DNA of 64,000 nucleotides from Helichrysum umbraculigerum (GCA_949592205.1 CATIUR010000001.1:70413559-70477558), one strand, 5' to 3'. Counted from the stretch's first letter, positions 33,310 to 45,186 are shown. Program-made: numbers and translations. Notes: generated by a model not told the origin, from the sequence alone.

Positions 33310-36084
33310 ATGGCAGCAGATAAAGAGGATATTAGAGGACTTAGGGAGATGATTAAACAAAGTAATGACATTGGTTCAAGCAATAAACCTCCACTATTTA
33401 CAGCTGATATGGATTATGTATACTGGAGAGACCGTGTTGAACAATATATTGACTTTCATTGTCCAGAATTATGGGGACCATTATGTGAGCGCTATGTACC
33501 TCCATTAGCTGAAGGGGAATACCGTGGTATTCGTCCCGCTAAGACCTATAAAGCCATGTCTCCCGAGGAGAAGAAAGATTTTGATACTGAAAGAAAATCT
33601 TTTTCAATGATTAAAATGTGTTTAACCAAGGATGTTCTATGGCTTTTCAGAACTCATGAAACAGCCTTTGATTTGTGGAAGGCTATTGAAACTCGTTGTG
33701 GAGGGAATGATAAGTACAAGGAAGCCAAGCTCGAACTGATTAAGAAACAGTACGATATTTTTGACATCCTTCCCGATGAAGATACGACTTCTTTATTCAC
33801 TAGGTACTCACGGTTAGTTGGTGAGTTGTTTGAAGGGGGTTATACTTTTCCTTCAATTGAAGTAAATAAGAAGCTACTGGATGTGTTGCCGAGTTCTTGG
33901 GATATTAAAGTTCAATTTTTAAAGGAAAATGAAGAACTTGCAAACATGTCTTTGGATGCGTTGATAGGGGATCTTCAAGCTCACGCGATGGAGATTAAGA
34001 AGAAAGAAACTAGGTCTGGTTCTGCTGTTCACAATCCTAGTGTGTATGGTGTTAAGATCAACTCTGGAAAGACTTATGGATCAGGAGTTGCCTTTGTATC
34101 AAATACAAATGCTTCATCGACTTCTTCTTCTTCTGATGGGATTCATTCTGTTTTCATGACTGGACCTTCTTCAAATCAACAACAGGTTCAAGTCTCACCT
34201 GCTATTCAGGAGCAAGCTGCCATCTACACAGCTTTCTTAAGCTCTTACAAGGATTTGGTTACTCAACCGAATCTAACTTTGGAGTTGACTAAAGAGGACT
34301 ATGCTCAGCTTGATGAAGACGATTTGGAGCAAATGGATTTAACTTGGAATGTGGCAATGATCACCCGCAGAATTCAAAAGTTCTTGCAGAGGACAGGGCG
34401 TAAAAGCTTGGAGGGTGATGGAAAGACTGGCTTCGGATTTGACAAGAGTAAGGTCCGTTGTTATAATTGTCAAAATTTGGGTCACTTCGCCAGGGAGTGC
34501 GAGAAACCCAAAATGCCAGCTTCGGGATTCACAACACCATCTACTCCTCCAAAGGCCAAAGAAATGGAAGTTTCTAAGAAAGGGATTGCTGATAATGCCC
34601 TGATTGCTTTTGAGCCTACAAGTCAAGATTGGACGCCTGTCTCCCAGCATTACCAACAGTGTCTGATGGCTCACATTGTGAATGAGGTACATGATGAACC
34701 ATTAAATTGTATTTCATGCATAAAGTTAACTGAATCTCTAAAGGCATATCAGACAGAGACCGCTGAGTTGAGGAAAAAGAATGAAAAACTAACCGACTCA
34801 AATAATTTTTTAAAAGCTAATGAGAAACTTTATGAAAAACATCTTGAGGCTCATCGGTTAGATACTCAAAAATATAAGTCTAAAGTTTTTAGTCAAGAAG
34901 ATGCCATTAAAAGCTATCTGATTGAAATTGAACTTTTAAATAAAGAACTTACAGATTTAAAAGCTGAGTATGAAAATTATAAGAGTAAAATCTTAGGTTC
35001 AAATTCCTCAACGGTTGTCTTTAATGAAATTCTTAGCAAGCACGGTACTAAAGGGAAGAAGAATGAGGGATTGGGATACAACTCAGTTCCTCCTCCTACT
35101 ACTCACTGTCCCTTACCTGTTAAGGAAGGCTTTGAAGAGATTCCAGTTGACTGGTCCAAGCTTTATGGTTTAAAAGCTATAGATGCTAAAGAGACCAAAC
35201 ATAACAAACCGGCAAAGGAGAAAACCAAGCGGCCAGAGTACCCCTTGCCAAAGTTTGTTAAGTCTGTGCATGAATCTCCAGTTAGTGTTAAGGAGAATGT
35301 TGAAGTAAAAAATGAATCTCCTGTTAGTGTTGAGGAGATTGTTGAGATTGAGGACATTACGGATCAGGAGTATCCGGAGGTTAAGAAGGTTGCATTTAAA
35401 CCTGAAAAAGTGATTTCAAAGGTTGAACCTGAAATTAAGGTTCAACCAAATAAGGGAAAAGCTAAGGTTTTAAACTCGAAACAACAAACTTTACAGTCAC
35501 CTGTAAAGATTTTGCAAAGAAAATTAGTAAATGAAAATGTTTCGTATGATAAACCATCAACTTCAACCTCTCAACCAAGACAAACATTTTCTAAGACGTG
35601 TACTCAATGTTCATGTTCTAGAAATGTTTCTCCACCTCCTGTGGTAATTCCTCAGCCTCAACCTTTTGTTGAGACTCGTTCTTGTTTCTACTGCAAGAAA
35701 CAAGGACATTTAATCCGTGAATGTCCAAAGCTGTCAAATCAGCGATATGGGAGAGAGATGCCTAGGACATCTGTTTATAGAAACTCTTTTTCTAAATCTC
35801 CACCTAGGCGTTACTCAAACTCTCCCAAGCCTGTTTCGAAACCAAGTAATGTTGAGCAAAAATCTTTGCCAATTCAAAAGCCCAACATTACTTCTATTAC
35901 CGATTCCGAATCTTCAAAAGTTTGGAAACGTAAAGAGTCTGATGTTGACTCTTCAGTCGTCAACAATAACACATCACATAAAAATTCTAATTTGTTTAAA
36001 GATAAAATCCTATCTGACGTGATTATTGTTGATGACCACGGTCGACCTAAGTCTGTAAAGGCTTGGGTCACCGTTTCTCACTAA
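33310..36084 (+). CDS. gag: Sirevirus copy 2 Gag, intact 924 residues
   Basis: ATG at 33310 follows the leader directly. Residues ~30-240 form the copia Gag core (DYVYWRDRVEQYI, LTKDVLWLFRTHETAFDLWKA, EVNKKLLDVLPSSW). CCHC knuckles lie at ~384 (CYNCQNLGHFAREC) and ~792 (CFYCKKQGHLIREC), with a long coiled coil between (~480-580, rich in Leu/Lys/Glu) and a Pro/Ser/Lys tail. Gag forms virus-like particles and binds RNA. The unusual length and coiled coil fit Sireviruses, some of whose Gags bind dynein light chain. It ends at TAA just before a splice-acceptor-like tract, with pol following in the same frame. Confidence 0.93.
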   Translation: MAADKEDIRGLREMIKQSNDIGSSNKPPLFTADMDYVYWRDRVEQYIDFHCPELWGPLCERYVPPLAEGEYRGIRPAKTYKAMSPEEKKDFDTERKSFSMIKMCLTKDVLWLFRTHETAFDLWKAIETRCGGNDKYKEAKLELIKKQYDIFDILPDEDTTSLFTRYSRLVGELFEGGYTFPSIEVNKKLLDVLPSSWDIKVQFLKENEELANMSLDALIGDLQAHAMEIKKKETRSGSAVHNPSVYGVKINSGKTYGSGVAFVSNTNASSTSSSSDGIHSVFMTGPSSNQQQVQVSPAIQEQAAIYTAFLSSYKDLVTQPNLTLELTKEDYAQLDEDDLEQMDLTWNVAMITRRIQKFLQRTGRKSLEGDGKTGFGFDKSKVRCYNCQNLGHFARECEKPKMPASGFTTPSTPPKAKEMEVSKKGIADNALIAFEPTSQDWTPVSQHYQQCLMAHIVNEVHDEPLNCISCIKLTESLKAYQTETAELRKKNEKLTDSNNFLKANEKLYEKHLEAHRLDTQKYKSKVFSQEDAIKSYLIEIELLNKELTDLKAEYENYKSKILGSNSSTVVFNEILSKHGTKGKKNEGLGYNSVPPPTTHCPLPVKEGFEEIPVDWSKLYGLKAIDAKETKHNKPAKEKTKRPEYPLPKFVKSVHESPVSVKENVEVKNESPVSVEEIVEIEDITDQEYPEVKKVAFKPEKVISKVEPEIKVQPNKGKAKVLNSKQQTLQSPVKILQRKLVNENVSYDKPSTSTSQPRQTFSKTCTQCSCSRNVSPPPVVIPQPQPFVETRSCFYCKKQGHLIRECPKLSNQRYGREMPRTSVYRNSFSKSPPRRYSNSPKPVSKPSNVEQKSLPIQKPNITSITDSESSKVWKRKESDVDSSVVNNNTSHKNSNLFKDKILSDVIIVDDHGRPKSVKAWVTVSH

Positions 36085-36099
36085 TCTCCTTTCGTTTGT

Positions 36100-39000
36100 G
36101 TGTTGCAGCAGTCAGAACGTGTTAAAGATAGTGAATGGTATTTGGACAGTGGCTGCTCGCGACATATGACTGGCGATGTATCCTTACTTGTGGATATTAA
36201 ACCACATGCAGGAGGTTATGTTGCCTTTGCTGGAGATTCTGGGGGAACTATTTCTGGAAGAGGAACGTTAACTAACGGCAATTTTAGTTTCGAAAATGTG
36301 AACTACGTGGAACAACTTACGCACAACTTGCTAAGTGTTTCACAGGTCTGTGATAAGGATTATACAACTGCGTTCACAAAGACAGAGTGTGTGATATTGA
36401 AGCCTGGTTATGTCATTCCGGAAGAATGGGTGTTACTGAGAGCACCAAGAAAGGATGACACATACATTTTGAATATGAGAACTGTTGAGACATCGAACGA
36501 GTATACGTGTCTCTTGTCTAAGGCTTCTGAAAAGGAATCACTGCTTTGGCACAGACGAATGGGACATATTCATTTCCGAAAAATGAATTTCTTAATCAAA
36601 AATGACCTAGTGCTAGGAGTTCCGAAACAGTCATTTGCTTTAATGGATGACTGTATCTCCTGCCAAAAAGGAAAGCTACGTAAGAAGTCCCATAAGTCTA
36701 AGCAGGTGAATTCCATAAATGCTCCATTGGAACTACTGCATATGGATCTTTTTGGTCCAGTTTCTACAAAGAGCATTGGTGGTAGGTCTTACTGCTTGGT
36801 AGTTACTGATGACTACTCAAGGTTTTCGTGGGTTTATTTCTTGACCACAAAAGGGGAAACTCCTGAGATTCTGGTGTATTTGTTGGATAAGTTGGCAAAT
36901 CTGTGCAACTTGAAGGTAAAAAGGATACGAAGCGACAATGGAACTGAGTTCAAGAATTCAACTCTCGAATTGTTTTGTGCTACAAGAGGTATTGAGCATC
37001 AATTTAGTGCTCCGAGGACTCCACAACATAATGGAGTTGCAGAAAGGAAGAACAGGACAATAATCGAGACAGCTCGGACTATGTTAGCTGACTCCAAGTT
37101 ACCAATCATATTCTGGGCTGAGGCAGTTAATACTGCCTGTTATGTTCTCAACAGAGTACTCACGGTTAAGAAAAGGAACAAAACGTGTTATGAACTTTTT
37201 AATAACCGTAAGCCAAATCTACAGTTCCTAGAACCATTTGGGTGTCCTTGCCTGATCATGATTACAAAAGATAAGGTCTCTAAGTTTGGTGATAATGCTG
37301 TTGAAGGGATTTTTCTTGGATATTCAGTCAATTCTCCGAACAAAAGAGTCTTTAACAAATCATCGAATCAGATTGAGGAGCATTTTGAAGTGAAATGTTT
37401 AAGGTATACGGAACCTCCTCAAGGAACGGGTCCGGATTGGTTTTTCAACTATGGAAACCTCTTCAACTCTTTCAATATTCCGGAAGAAGATGAAACGGAA
37501 GAATTGGTTTCTATACTTCATGAGCTTGATCTTTCTCAAGATACACCTGTTACTAATAAACCATCCGACCCATCTCCCAATGCAACACCCGCACCTCCAC
37601 CAACTAATCCTACACCTCCACAACCTACACCTACACCTTCACAACCAAAACCCACACAACCACAAACAACTACCAAATCACCACCATCTACACCATCTCC
37701 TACTCCATCATCTTCGGCTGCTCCTTCTAAAACAGTTTATACCTACACAAAGGAGCTTCCATATGATCCGAACATGCCTCCTTTAGAGGAACCACAAGAA
37801 GAAGATGAAATGGAGGAAACAATGGCCTACTCTCACTTATTTTCTCATGAAGATGAAGAAGAAGACGAAGAGATAGCCATTCCTGAGTCTGCTGCTACTC
37901 CCGAAACTGAGGGAGATTTGAACAATCTAGGTGTGAATCTTGTGCCAGGTGCCATACCAGAAACTCGTATACATAAGGATCACCCCATTGATAATATCAT
38001 TGGTGATCCTCATGCATCTGTTCAAACACGACAGCAAGCAAAGCAGACTTCAGCTCAGCAACTTTTGGGACTTATTGCACATATCGATTCATGTCATTTG
38101 TCTCAAATTGAACCTAAAAAGGTTGATCAAGCCTTAAAGGATCCATCTTGGGTCGAGGCTATGCAGGAGGAACTACAGCAAATAAACAAGATGAATGTTT
38201 GGGAAATTGTTCCTCTACCCAAGGGTGCTCACTTGACGGGTACTCGTTGGGTTTTTCGTAACAAAATGGATGATCGTGGGACTGTTATTCGAAACAAAGC
38301 CCGTCTGGTAGTTCAAGGATATAGTCAATTAGAGGGTATTGACTATGATGAAGTTTTTGCTCCTGTTGCTCGTTTGGAATCAATTCGGATTTTTCTAGCT
38401 TATGCTTCTTTTAAAGGATTCCGCGTGTATCAACTTGACGTGAAGTGTGCCTTTCTTTATGGAGATGTCGACGCAGTGATTTATGTGTGTCAACCTCCAG
38501 GTTTTGAAGACCCAAAGCATCCTAATCATGTTTGCAAACTGAAGAAAGCTTTGTATGGTCTTCATCAATCTCCTCGACTTTGGTATGAGCGACTTGCCAA
38601 GTATTTGCTGAAGAATGGCTTTGACAGAGGACAGATTGATAGCACGCTTTTCATCAAAAGGGAAGGAGCGGATTTGTTACTTGTGCAGGTCTATGTGGAT
38701 GACATTATTTTTGGATCAACTAATGATCAGTTGTGTAAAGATTTTGAAGGACTGATGAAATCTGAGTTTGAAATGAGTGCTATGGGGGAACTCACGTTCT
38801 TTCTGGGGCTACAGGTTGAGCAATCTGACAATGGAATTTATATCCACCAGTCAAAATATGTCACTGACATGTTAAAGCGATATGAATTGCTCAACTGTAA
38901 ACACTACGGCACTCCAATTGAAGCAAGACACAATCTTGGACCTAATGAGGACGATGAAGATTGCAAGGAGAAAGACTATCGCTCAATGATAGGCTCTCTC

Positions 39001-39646
39001 ATGTACCTGACTGCCTCAAGACCAGATATAGTGTTTGCTGTTTCTCTCTGCTCACGATTTCAAGCAAATCCGAAGGTGTCTCATATGAAGGCAGTAAAAC
39101 GCATTTTTGGATATCTCGCTTTTAGGCCATCTCTGGGTCTATGGTATTCAAACGAAAAAAAACTTCGAGTTAACTGCCTATTCGGATTCGGATCTTGGTG
39201 GCTGCAAGATAGATATGAAGTCAACTACTGGAGGATGTCAGTTCCTTGGATCGCGCTTAGTTTCTTGGCAGTGCAAAAAGCAGACTGCGGTTGCTATTTC
39301 CACAGCTGAAGCCGAGTATGTAGCTGCTGCAAGTTGCTGTTCTCAAGTTCTCTGGATTCAGCATCAGCTGCGTGATTACGGGTTCAATCTCTCTATGACT
39401 CCTATTTATATAGATAATACAGCTGCTATATCTATAACTCACAATCCCGTACAGCACTCTAAGACCAAACATATTGAACTTAGGTTCCACTTTATACGGG
39501 ATTGCTTTGAGAAACACCTTATAGATGTCGTACATATAGAGACCCTTTAGCAGTGTGCGGACCTTTTCACAAAAGCCTTTTTGCGATCACGTTTTATTGA
39601 ACTGGTCAATCTGATAGGTTTAAGGTTCTTTCAGTCAAAGAAATGA
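36100..39646 (+). pseudogene. pol: Sirevirus copy 2 pol (protease, integrase, RT, RNase H), two lesions
   Basis: In frame with gag after one TAA. Order from 36100: protease DSGCSRHMTG (~15); pre-integrase HHCC region (~145-195); integrase D-D-E core (HMDLFGPVSTKS ~210, RSDNGTEF ~277, NGVAERKNR ~310); Pro/Thr linker (~485-550); RT (GTRWVFRNKMDDRG ~710, QLDVKCAFLYGD, catalytic YVDDIIFGSTND ~865). At an eight-A tract (39155-39162) the frame shifts, so RNase H (TAYSDSDLGG, STAEAEYVAAASC, DNTAAISI) reads in another frame. There TAG at 39548-39550 precedes the conserved QCADLFTKAF end. No ATG opens the pol frame, so expression would need readthrough, splicing or frameshifting. Both 3' lesions are shared with copy 1. 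Confidence 0.9.
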
Positions 39647-41700
39647 TTTGTGACTTGGATTTTTTTTAAGTTTTAAATTAAAAAAAAAAAAAAAAATCGC
39701 AACAGCCACTCTTTATACTCTTTAGTATTAAAGAAAACGCAAGGTTGCTACATTTTTAAAATAGACGTTGAAGTTGTGTCCGTAAACAACTTGGGATATG
39801 ATAGTACATCGGGTGACATGCACAAAATGGAATTTTAAGGTTTATCTTGGATGTGTCAGTAGGTTTATCTGACACACTTAAAACAGTTTTTATCTAAATT
39901 ATCTTCATCATACGATGTATTGGTAGGCATGCTACACACCGGTTTGTGAGTGAGTAAGAAGTCATAATAAAACTTGTCTATTACTTTGTGAAAAATGTTA
40001 TATGATGTATGACATAAGTCTTAATTGATAAATGGAAGTACTATCATACACTGTTATAATTATGTAAATGTAAAATGGGCATATAGTGTTAATATGGTTA
40101 TTCGCCTAACTAATGGTGACTATTGTTGTACTCTCGTACAGACCTGAATCCATTAGTTATGCAAATAGTCTCAAACTTGTTATGTTCATACTAAGGGACC
40201 CTCTGTTGTACTTTGTACAGATCTGGGGCCACTAGTATCTTCATAGTCAGTTTGATGTATGCCTAATTATAAATATCAAGTGTATATTACGAGAAAACCG
40301 AGATAAACTTGGTCTTGTAATCTCTACCTTGTGTGAATATGCAGTGTTTGTTTTACTAAAGTTTATCAGTATATCATATAATAGGTTTCACAAAATTAAT
40401 ATTCATTCTAACAATAAAGGTTAGCTCACAAATACGGATGTAACATGTTTAGGTGGACAAACAATACCAATAATTGTCTTGAAATAATTTTTATAAAAGA
40501 TGTTTTAAATGTGCCACGTAAATTTAAAGTGGACAAATACTGATGATCGAAATAACACTTACTATTCCTAATAAATGCATGTTATTCCGATATGATCCCT
40601 AATCAGACAACTCAACTCCGTCACCAAAAATAGAGTGTTAGTAATTTTCTTTTTACTTTTTGAATATTAAAGAAAATATCAAAAAGATTTTTTAGTTTAG
40701 TTATTTCATTTTATGTTTTATTTTTATTCTAAGTTATTTTCCTAAGTCACGAGTCATTTGGATTTTATTTGCTAAAATAACGAGTAAACGGTTTGAAAAT
40801 TTCGAAATTGGATCAAAACTGTTTTCTGCGACGTCCGGTTCTACGTCGCCTGCGACGTCCCAGCCTACGTCGCACATAGGGTTAGACTTTAAATAGTATC
40901 CACTGCGACGTAACTCGTCACACTATTCACTATTCACGTGCGACGTAGCCTGCGACGTACGATAGGCGATTTGCGACGTAGCAATTTTCGAGCAATTTTT
41001 GTGATTTGTAGCCGTTTTCATTCCGATTCACTTACGTACTTTTGATCTACTCGTTATTTCGCACACTTAGGTACCGATTTTACCATTTTTCACCGTGTAT
41101 ATTTCGTTTAATTGCTATGTATGTATTACGGGTTAAATGGGTTTAGGTTTTGGGATAAATTAGATGGAATATCGTGTAAAGTACTGGTTATAATTTATGT
41201 TTTCGTGATCACCATTGTTAGCCGCACCTTGTAGTGCGATTGATTTTGAAAACCCCTAAATTCGAGGGTTAGGGTTTTCTGGGTTGGGGATGAATGTTCG
41301 TCAGTGCGACGTACGCTGCGACGTAGTACCCTACGTCGCTTTAGTTAATTATTATTAATTTCCTACGTCGCCCTTCCCTACGTCGCTTTTTCTGCGACGT
41401 CCGATGCGACGTACCACGCTACGTCGCTATTTTAATTAAAGTGATTAAATTCACAATAAATTGCAAAATGCGACGTCCCCCTTGACGTCGCTCGAATTTT
41501 ATGCGACGTCAGGCCTTACGTCGCTTTTCAATTTATTTTGATTTTAGGCGACGTACAGCTCTACGTCGCTCTAGGTTTATGCGACGTACGTGGCTACGTC
41601 GCTAGTTCCAGGGAATTTGAAAAGGTTTTGTTTAATAAAAAAAATGTAACATTTTTTTCTAATCTTTTTCGAGTTGCAATCTGTTTCTGTGTTTGCAGAT
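39647..41700 (+). other. Sirevirus copy 2 spacer between pol and env-like ORF
   Basis: Non-coding 2 kb. An A-rich tract (39680-39697) is followed by plain AT-rich sequence, then GCGACGT/ACGTCGC clusters at about 40826-40985 and 41305-41610. A TTTCTGTGTTTGCAG tract lies directly before the env-like ATG (41701) and looks like a 3' splice site. Confidence 0.7.
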
Positions 41701-44366
41701 ATGGCTTTGGTTTTTGAAGCTCGTCACAATACGGCTGCTTACCTTACTGACACTTCTGACAAAGCTGCACCGTATCGTCAGATGATCGCGTTTTTGAGAC
41801 GTTCAAGGGTATTCCACGCCATTTCCGATAACACTATGGCGTTTGGAAATCTGATCAACCCTTTTTGGAGAAATGCAACTGTCATTACTGAAAACGACGT
41901 TCGACGATTGGTCTCTACCGTTCTGGGTACGGAGATCACTATTACAGAACAAAGCATTCGGGAACTTTTACAGCTGAATGATCAACGGGATATGCCTGTC
42001 GGTTTTGATAATATTTTTGTTACCGGAGCTATGCAACGGATAGGATATCCCGGGATTCCCTCTGATCAGTATCGAAAAGCGAATCTCACACGCGTCTGGA
42101 GATACTTGATGCATGTGATTATTGTTTGCTTGGGAAATAGGAAAGGTGGAACGGATGGGATGAGCCGAAGTCTGGCTTCTGCTATGTTAGCGTTGGTTTA
42201 CAACAAGCCGTTCAACTTCTCGGGATTTATCTTCAGGGCTATGGTTGATAATGCGAATGCCGGGGATCAGAAATGGATTTTATATCCACGATTTGTACAA
42301 TTGCACATCAATCGTCATCATCCGAAGCTTCAGGCACAGGGTGATATTGATCATCCGCTAAAGATTTCACCGATGATGAGTCGGATTTTCACTATTTGTG
42401 CAGGGTTTGAGAAAGGGGTCGAGGCACCAAGGGATGTTCCTTTATTCGGTGCTATTATTGATGAAAATTATGTACCGCCTCCAGATCCTCAGTATATGGA
42501 TGTTCCAGCACCTCAGCAGCCGCAGCAACCGTTTGTGAACATTCCTGTTCAAGCTGCGGGGGAGAATATTCCTGCTCAAGCTGCGGGGGAGAATGTGGAT
42601 GCTCTACTGGAAAACATTGAGCAGTTTGGCCACGTTGACTCAGACAATCAAGCATCTCACGACACGGTTGAGAGTTCTGATTCTGAAGAACCGGCCAATG
42701 TAGGTCCTCAGGATGGGGGTCCGACGCCTGAGCATTCTGATGGTACTGTTCCGCATCCCTCTGAGATGGAACGTATCAGGCTTTCAGATTCATTCAGATA
42801 TCTGCGAATTCAGCGTCGGATCAGACAAGGACGCAAGTATGTGCCTCCACGAGATACGGGAAAACGTACACGCGACGGTGATGATCCTGCTGATGAGACT
42901 TATCGACCGAGTTGTCGTGTTCGTCGCTCTTCGTCGACACGAGCACCAGTACAGCAGCAGGATGCTTTTGAGATTCAACCGACTCCAGCTTTCATGCAAA
43001 AGATAATGGAAGATATGCAGCAGATGAAGCAAAAGCTGGAGGCTCAAGATGAGAAGATTGCTGAACAAGCTGCGTTGATCGAGGTCCAATCTAAGGAGCT
43101 TGAGGAAACGAAGCTTAGGGTTAATGTTTTGGAAGGCAGGTTACTTGCCTCGGGGGAGTCTGGGTCTGGGATACCCACTTTAGAGTCAAGTGAACCTGTG
43201 TCTGTAAATCCCAACCCTGTAATTGAAAATATTAATGAAAATATTTCTCTTTTGGATTATTTCTCTGTTGATGATATTCCAGGGCAACCGAGACCGCTGG
43301 CAGTTGATTACTCATTCGCTGACTTGTCATTTATTCAAAGAATGGCCAGTGGAGTTGGCTCTGAGGAAGAAACAGAGAATGTGTTTGAGATGAACGAGGA
43401 TGTCTCGATTGAAGAGGAACAGTTGAATGCAGATGAAACGTATGATGATGCACAATCTGGGGAAGCTTATGATGATGCACCAATTATTGAATCTGATTCA
43501 AGTGAAGACGAGAGTCCTGATAAAGCTCAACATGGAGAATCAAGTTCTGCTGCAACTCCAGCTTCAGAGACACAGGCACCGGACTCAGCAGCAAATAAAT
43601 TAACTGCTGAAGAAAAGAGAGAGAGAAACAAGAAATGGTGGCCTAAGGGACGAAATCCAGTTCCTATTCCAGTGAAATGTCAAGTGTACCGGGTTAGTAG
43701 GAATTATACCGGTGTTATTAAAAGCTGGAAGTGTCAGAGGAATCTGTTTATGATAAAGAGAGAAGATGGAGTTCAGTATTTTAGAATGCGTTTTGATAGA
43801 TTGAGCACGTTGCCAAAAGGAGAGATTAATCGATTAGCTCAGCTTAAATTGATTAATCCTTTCGAGAATGATTATGCTGAGTTCATTCAGAGAAGTCTAC
43901 GTCGGGAAGTATTATCGAAGACTTATTCGAAATTGAAGCCGACGTTGGGAACTCGGTATACGTGGAAGAAAAAGATTGATCCAGTCACCAGGAAGCCTTT
44001 GGTTAAAGTTCACTACTCGCCTGCTAAATGTTTGACTGAGATACCTCTGGAATCAATTCCTTATTATTTTCTAAGAAGACTTGTGAAATGGGAACTTGAT
44101 CCACAGACTGGCGAAGCGGTTATTACTTTCGTTACAGATTCTGAACCGTGGCCAGAAGTTGGAGGTATATGGAATCTGAGGCAAGCAACGTTTAGACTAT
44201 ATGATCCGATGAGTTTGATTTAAGAAAACTCTATGATAATCGGATTCGGGTTGGTCAGAAGAATGAATTCAACAGACGTTTAGCACAACAGTTTTACAAT
44301 GTTGTTACTGTTTGCGTAGCTAATGGAATTCATGCCGACGGCCAGTTTCCTGCGGGCTGGGTTTAA
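41701..44366 (+). pseudogene. Sirevirus copy 2 env-like ORF, frameshifted near the end
   Basis: ATG at 41701. It reads 840 residues to TAA at 44221-44223, then the remaining codons to the natural stop (44364-44366) are out of frame. Compared with the intact 896-residue copy at 6209-8899, 19 bp are missing between two GATT repeats near 44219, creating the stop. Domain order is the same: conserved N-terminal region, acidic and Pro/Gln-rich linker, basic cluster, coiled coil, acidic stretch, basic C-terminal domain. About 60 residues of the C-terminus are lost. No membrane anchor or signal peptide is apparent. Confidence 0.88.
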
Positions 44367-44395
44367 AGAAGATTTTTTGAAGACCAAGCTGAAGA

Positions 44396-44405
44396 CACGG
44401 GGGAG
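44396..44405 (+). other. Sirevirus copy 2 polypurine tract
   Basis: CACGGGGGAG, two bases before the 3' LTR. Confidence 0.75.
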
Positions 44406-44407
44406 TT

Positions 44408-44816
44408 TGTTAGTACATGTTTAGTGTCTGTCAGTTGGTCTAGCTCGTAGTTTGTAATTAGAAATAGTATTTCTGACTCCTGCGACGTAGCGCACAACGT
44501 CGCAGGTGCGACGTCAGGTTTTGGGCCTGCGACGTAGCCAACGTCGCATGGGCTTGGGCCTGCGACGTAGCGTGCGACGTCGCAGGTGCCAGATTTTGTA
44601 TAAAAACGTTTTATGTTTTCTGTTTTAGGGTTGACGAAACCCTAAACGCAATTAGTCGAAATCTCTGTAATTTGACCGATTATTACTGAATATAATACGT
44701 TTCGTTTGATATTCATTGCGTATTGTTATTCGTGTGATTGTTTGATTAGTCAATTGTTGTTTCCGCCATCAATTGATTGACTCGGTTCGTGCTAGATCCA
44801 AGGTTAGGGACAAACA
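44408..44816 (+). repeat. Sirevirus copy 2 3' LTR
   Basis: 409 bp, nearly identical to 32302-32710. Followed by TTTAC and the resumed hAT transposase. Confidence 0.96.
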
Positions 44817-44821
44817 TTTAC

Positions 44822-45186
44822 CCGGTGCTCAAATGGATGCTGTAACTATGGATGCGATTGATTGGTGGTCAACTTATGGTTCTGAAACTCCGGAATTAGC
44901 AGATGTAGCCAAAAAGGTTTTGTCACAGCCCATAAGTAGTTCATCCGCAGAGAGAAACTGGAGCACTTACTCGTATATTCATAGCGTGAAGAGGAACCGA
45001 TTGAACAACAAAAGGGCTGACAAATTGGTATACATACATTCAAATATCCGTCTAGTATCAAGGTTTTCAGAATCTTACAAAGAAGGGCCACTGAAGAAAT
45101 GGGATATGGATCCCGAAAGCACTAACTTAGAAGCCTCGACTTCGAGATTAGAAGACATTAAATGGGAAAATCTTGATGAAGAATAG
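44822..45186 (+). pseudogene. hAT transposase C-terminal dimerisation region
   Basis: Continues the broken transposase in frame across the Sirevirus insertion. It shows the hAT C-terminal dimerisation motif (DWWSTYGSETPELADVAKKV, then SSSSAERNWSTYSYIHS, KRNRLNNKRADKLVYIHSN), followed by an acidic tail and TAG at 45184-45186. The longer ORF starting at 44773 is chimeric, because its first residues are LTR sequence. Confidence 0.88.

Larger units (their letters stand above)
32302..44816 (+). mobile_element. Sirevirus copy 2 (Ty1/copia), full length, plus strand
   Basis: 12,515 bp with two 409-bp LTRs differing at two positions I could see (near 32554/44660 and 32568/44674). The TTTAC duplications at 32297-32301 and 44817-44821 place the insertion in the hAT transposase. 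It has a primer site, motif-rich leader, intact gag, pol with one frameshift and one TAG, a 2-kb spacer, an env-like ORF with a 19-bp deletion, and a purine tract. Few LTR differences imply a young insertion. Large Gag with a coiled coil, plus an extra 3' ORF, are Sirevirus hallmarks. Confidence 0.96.

Noticed and set aside
44773..44821. N-terminal extension of the ORF ending at 45186
   Set aside because: These codons lie in the Sirevirus LTR and duplication; only the part from 44822 belongs to the transposase.
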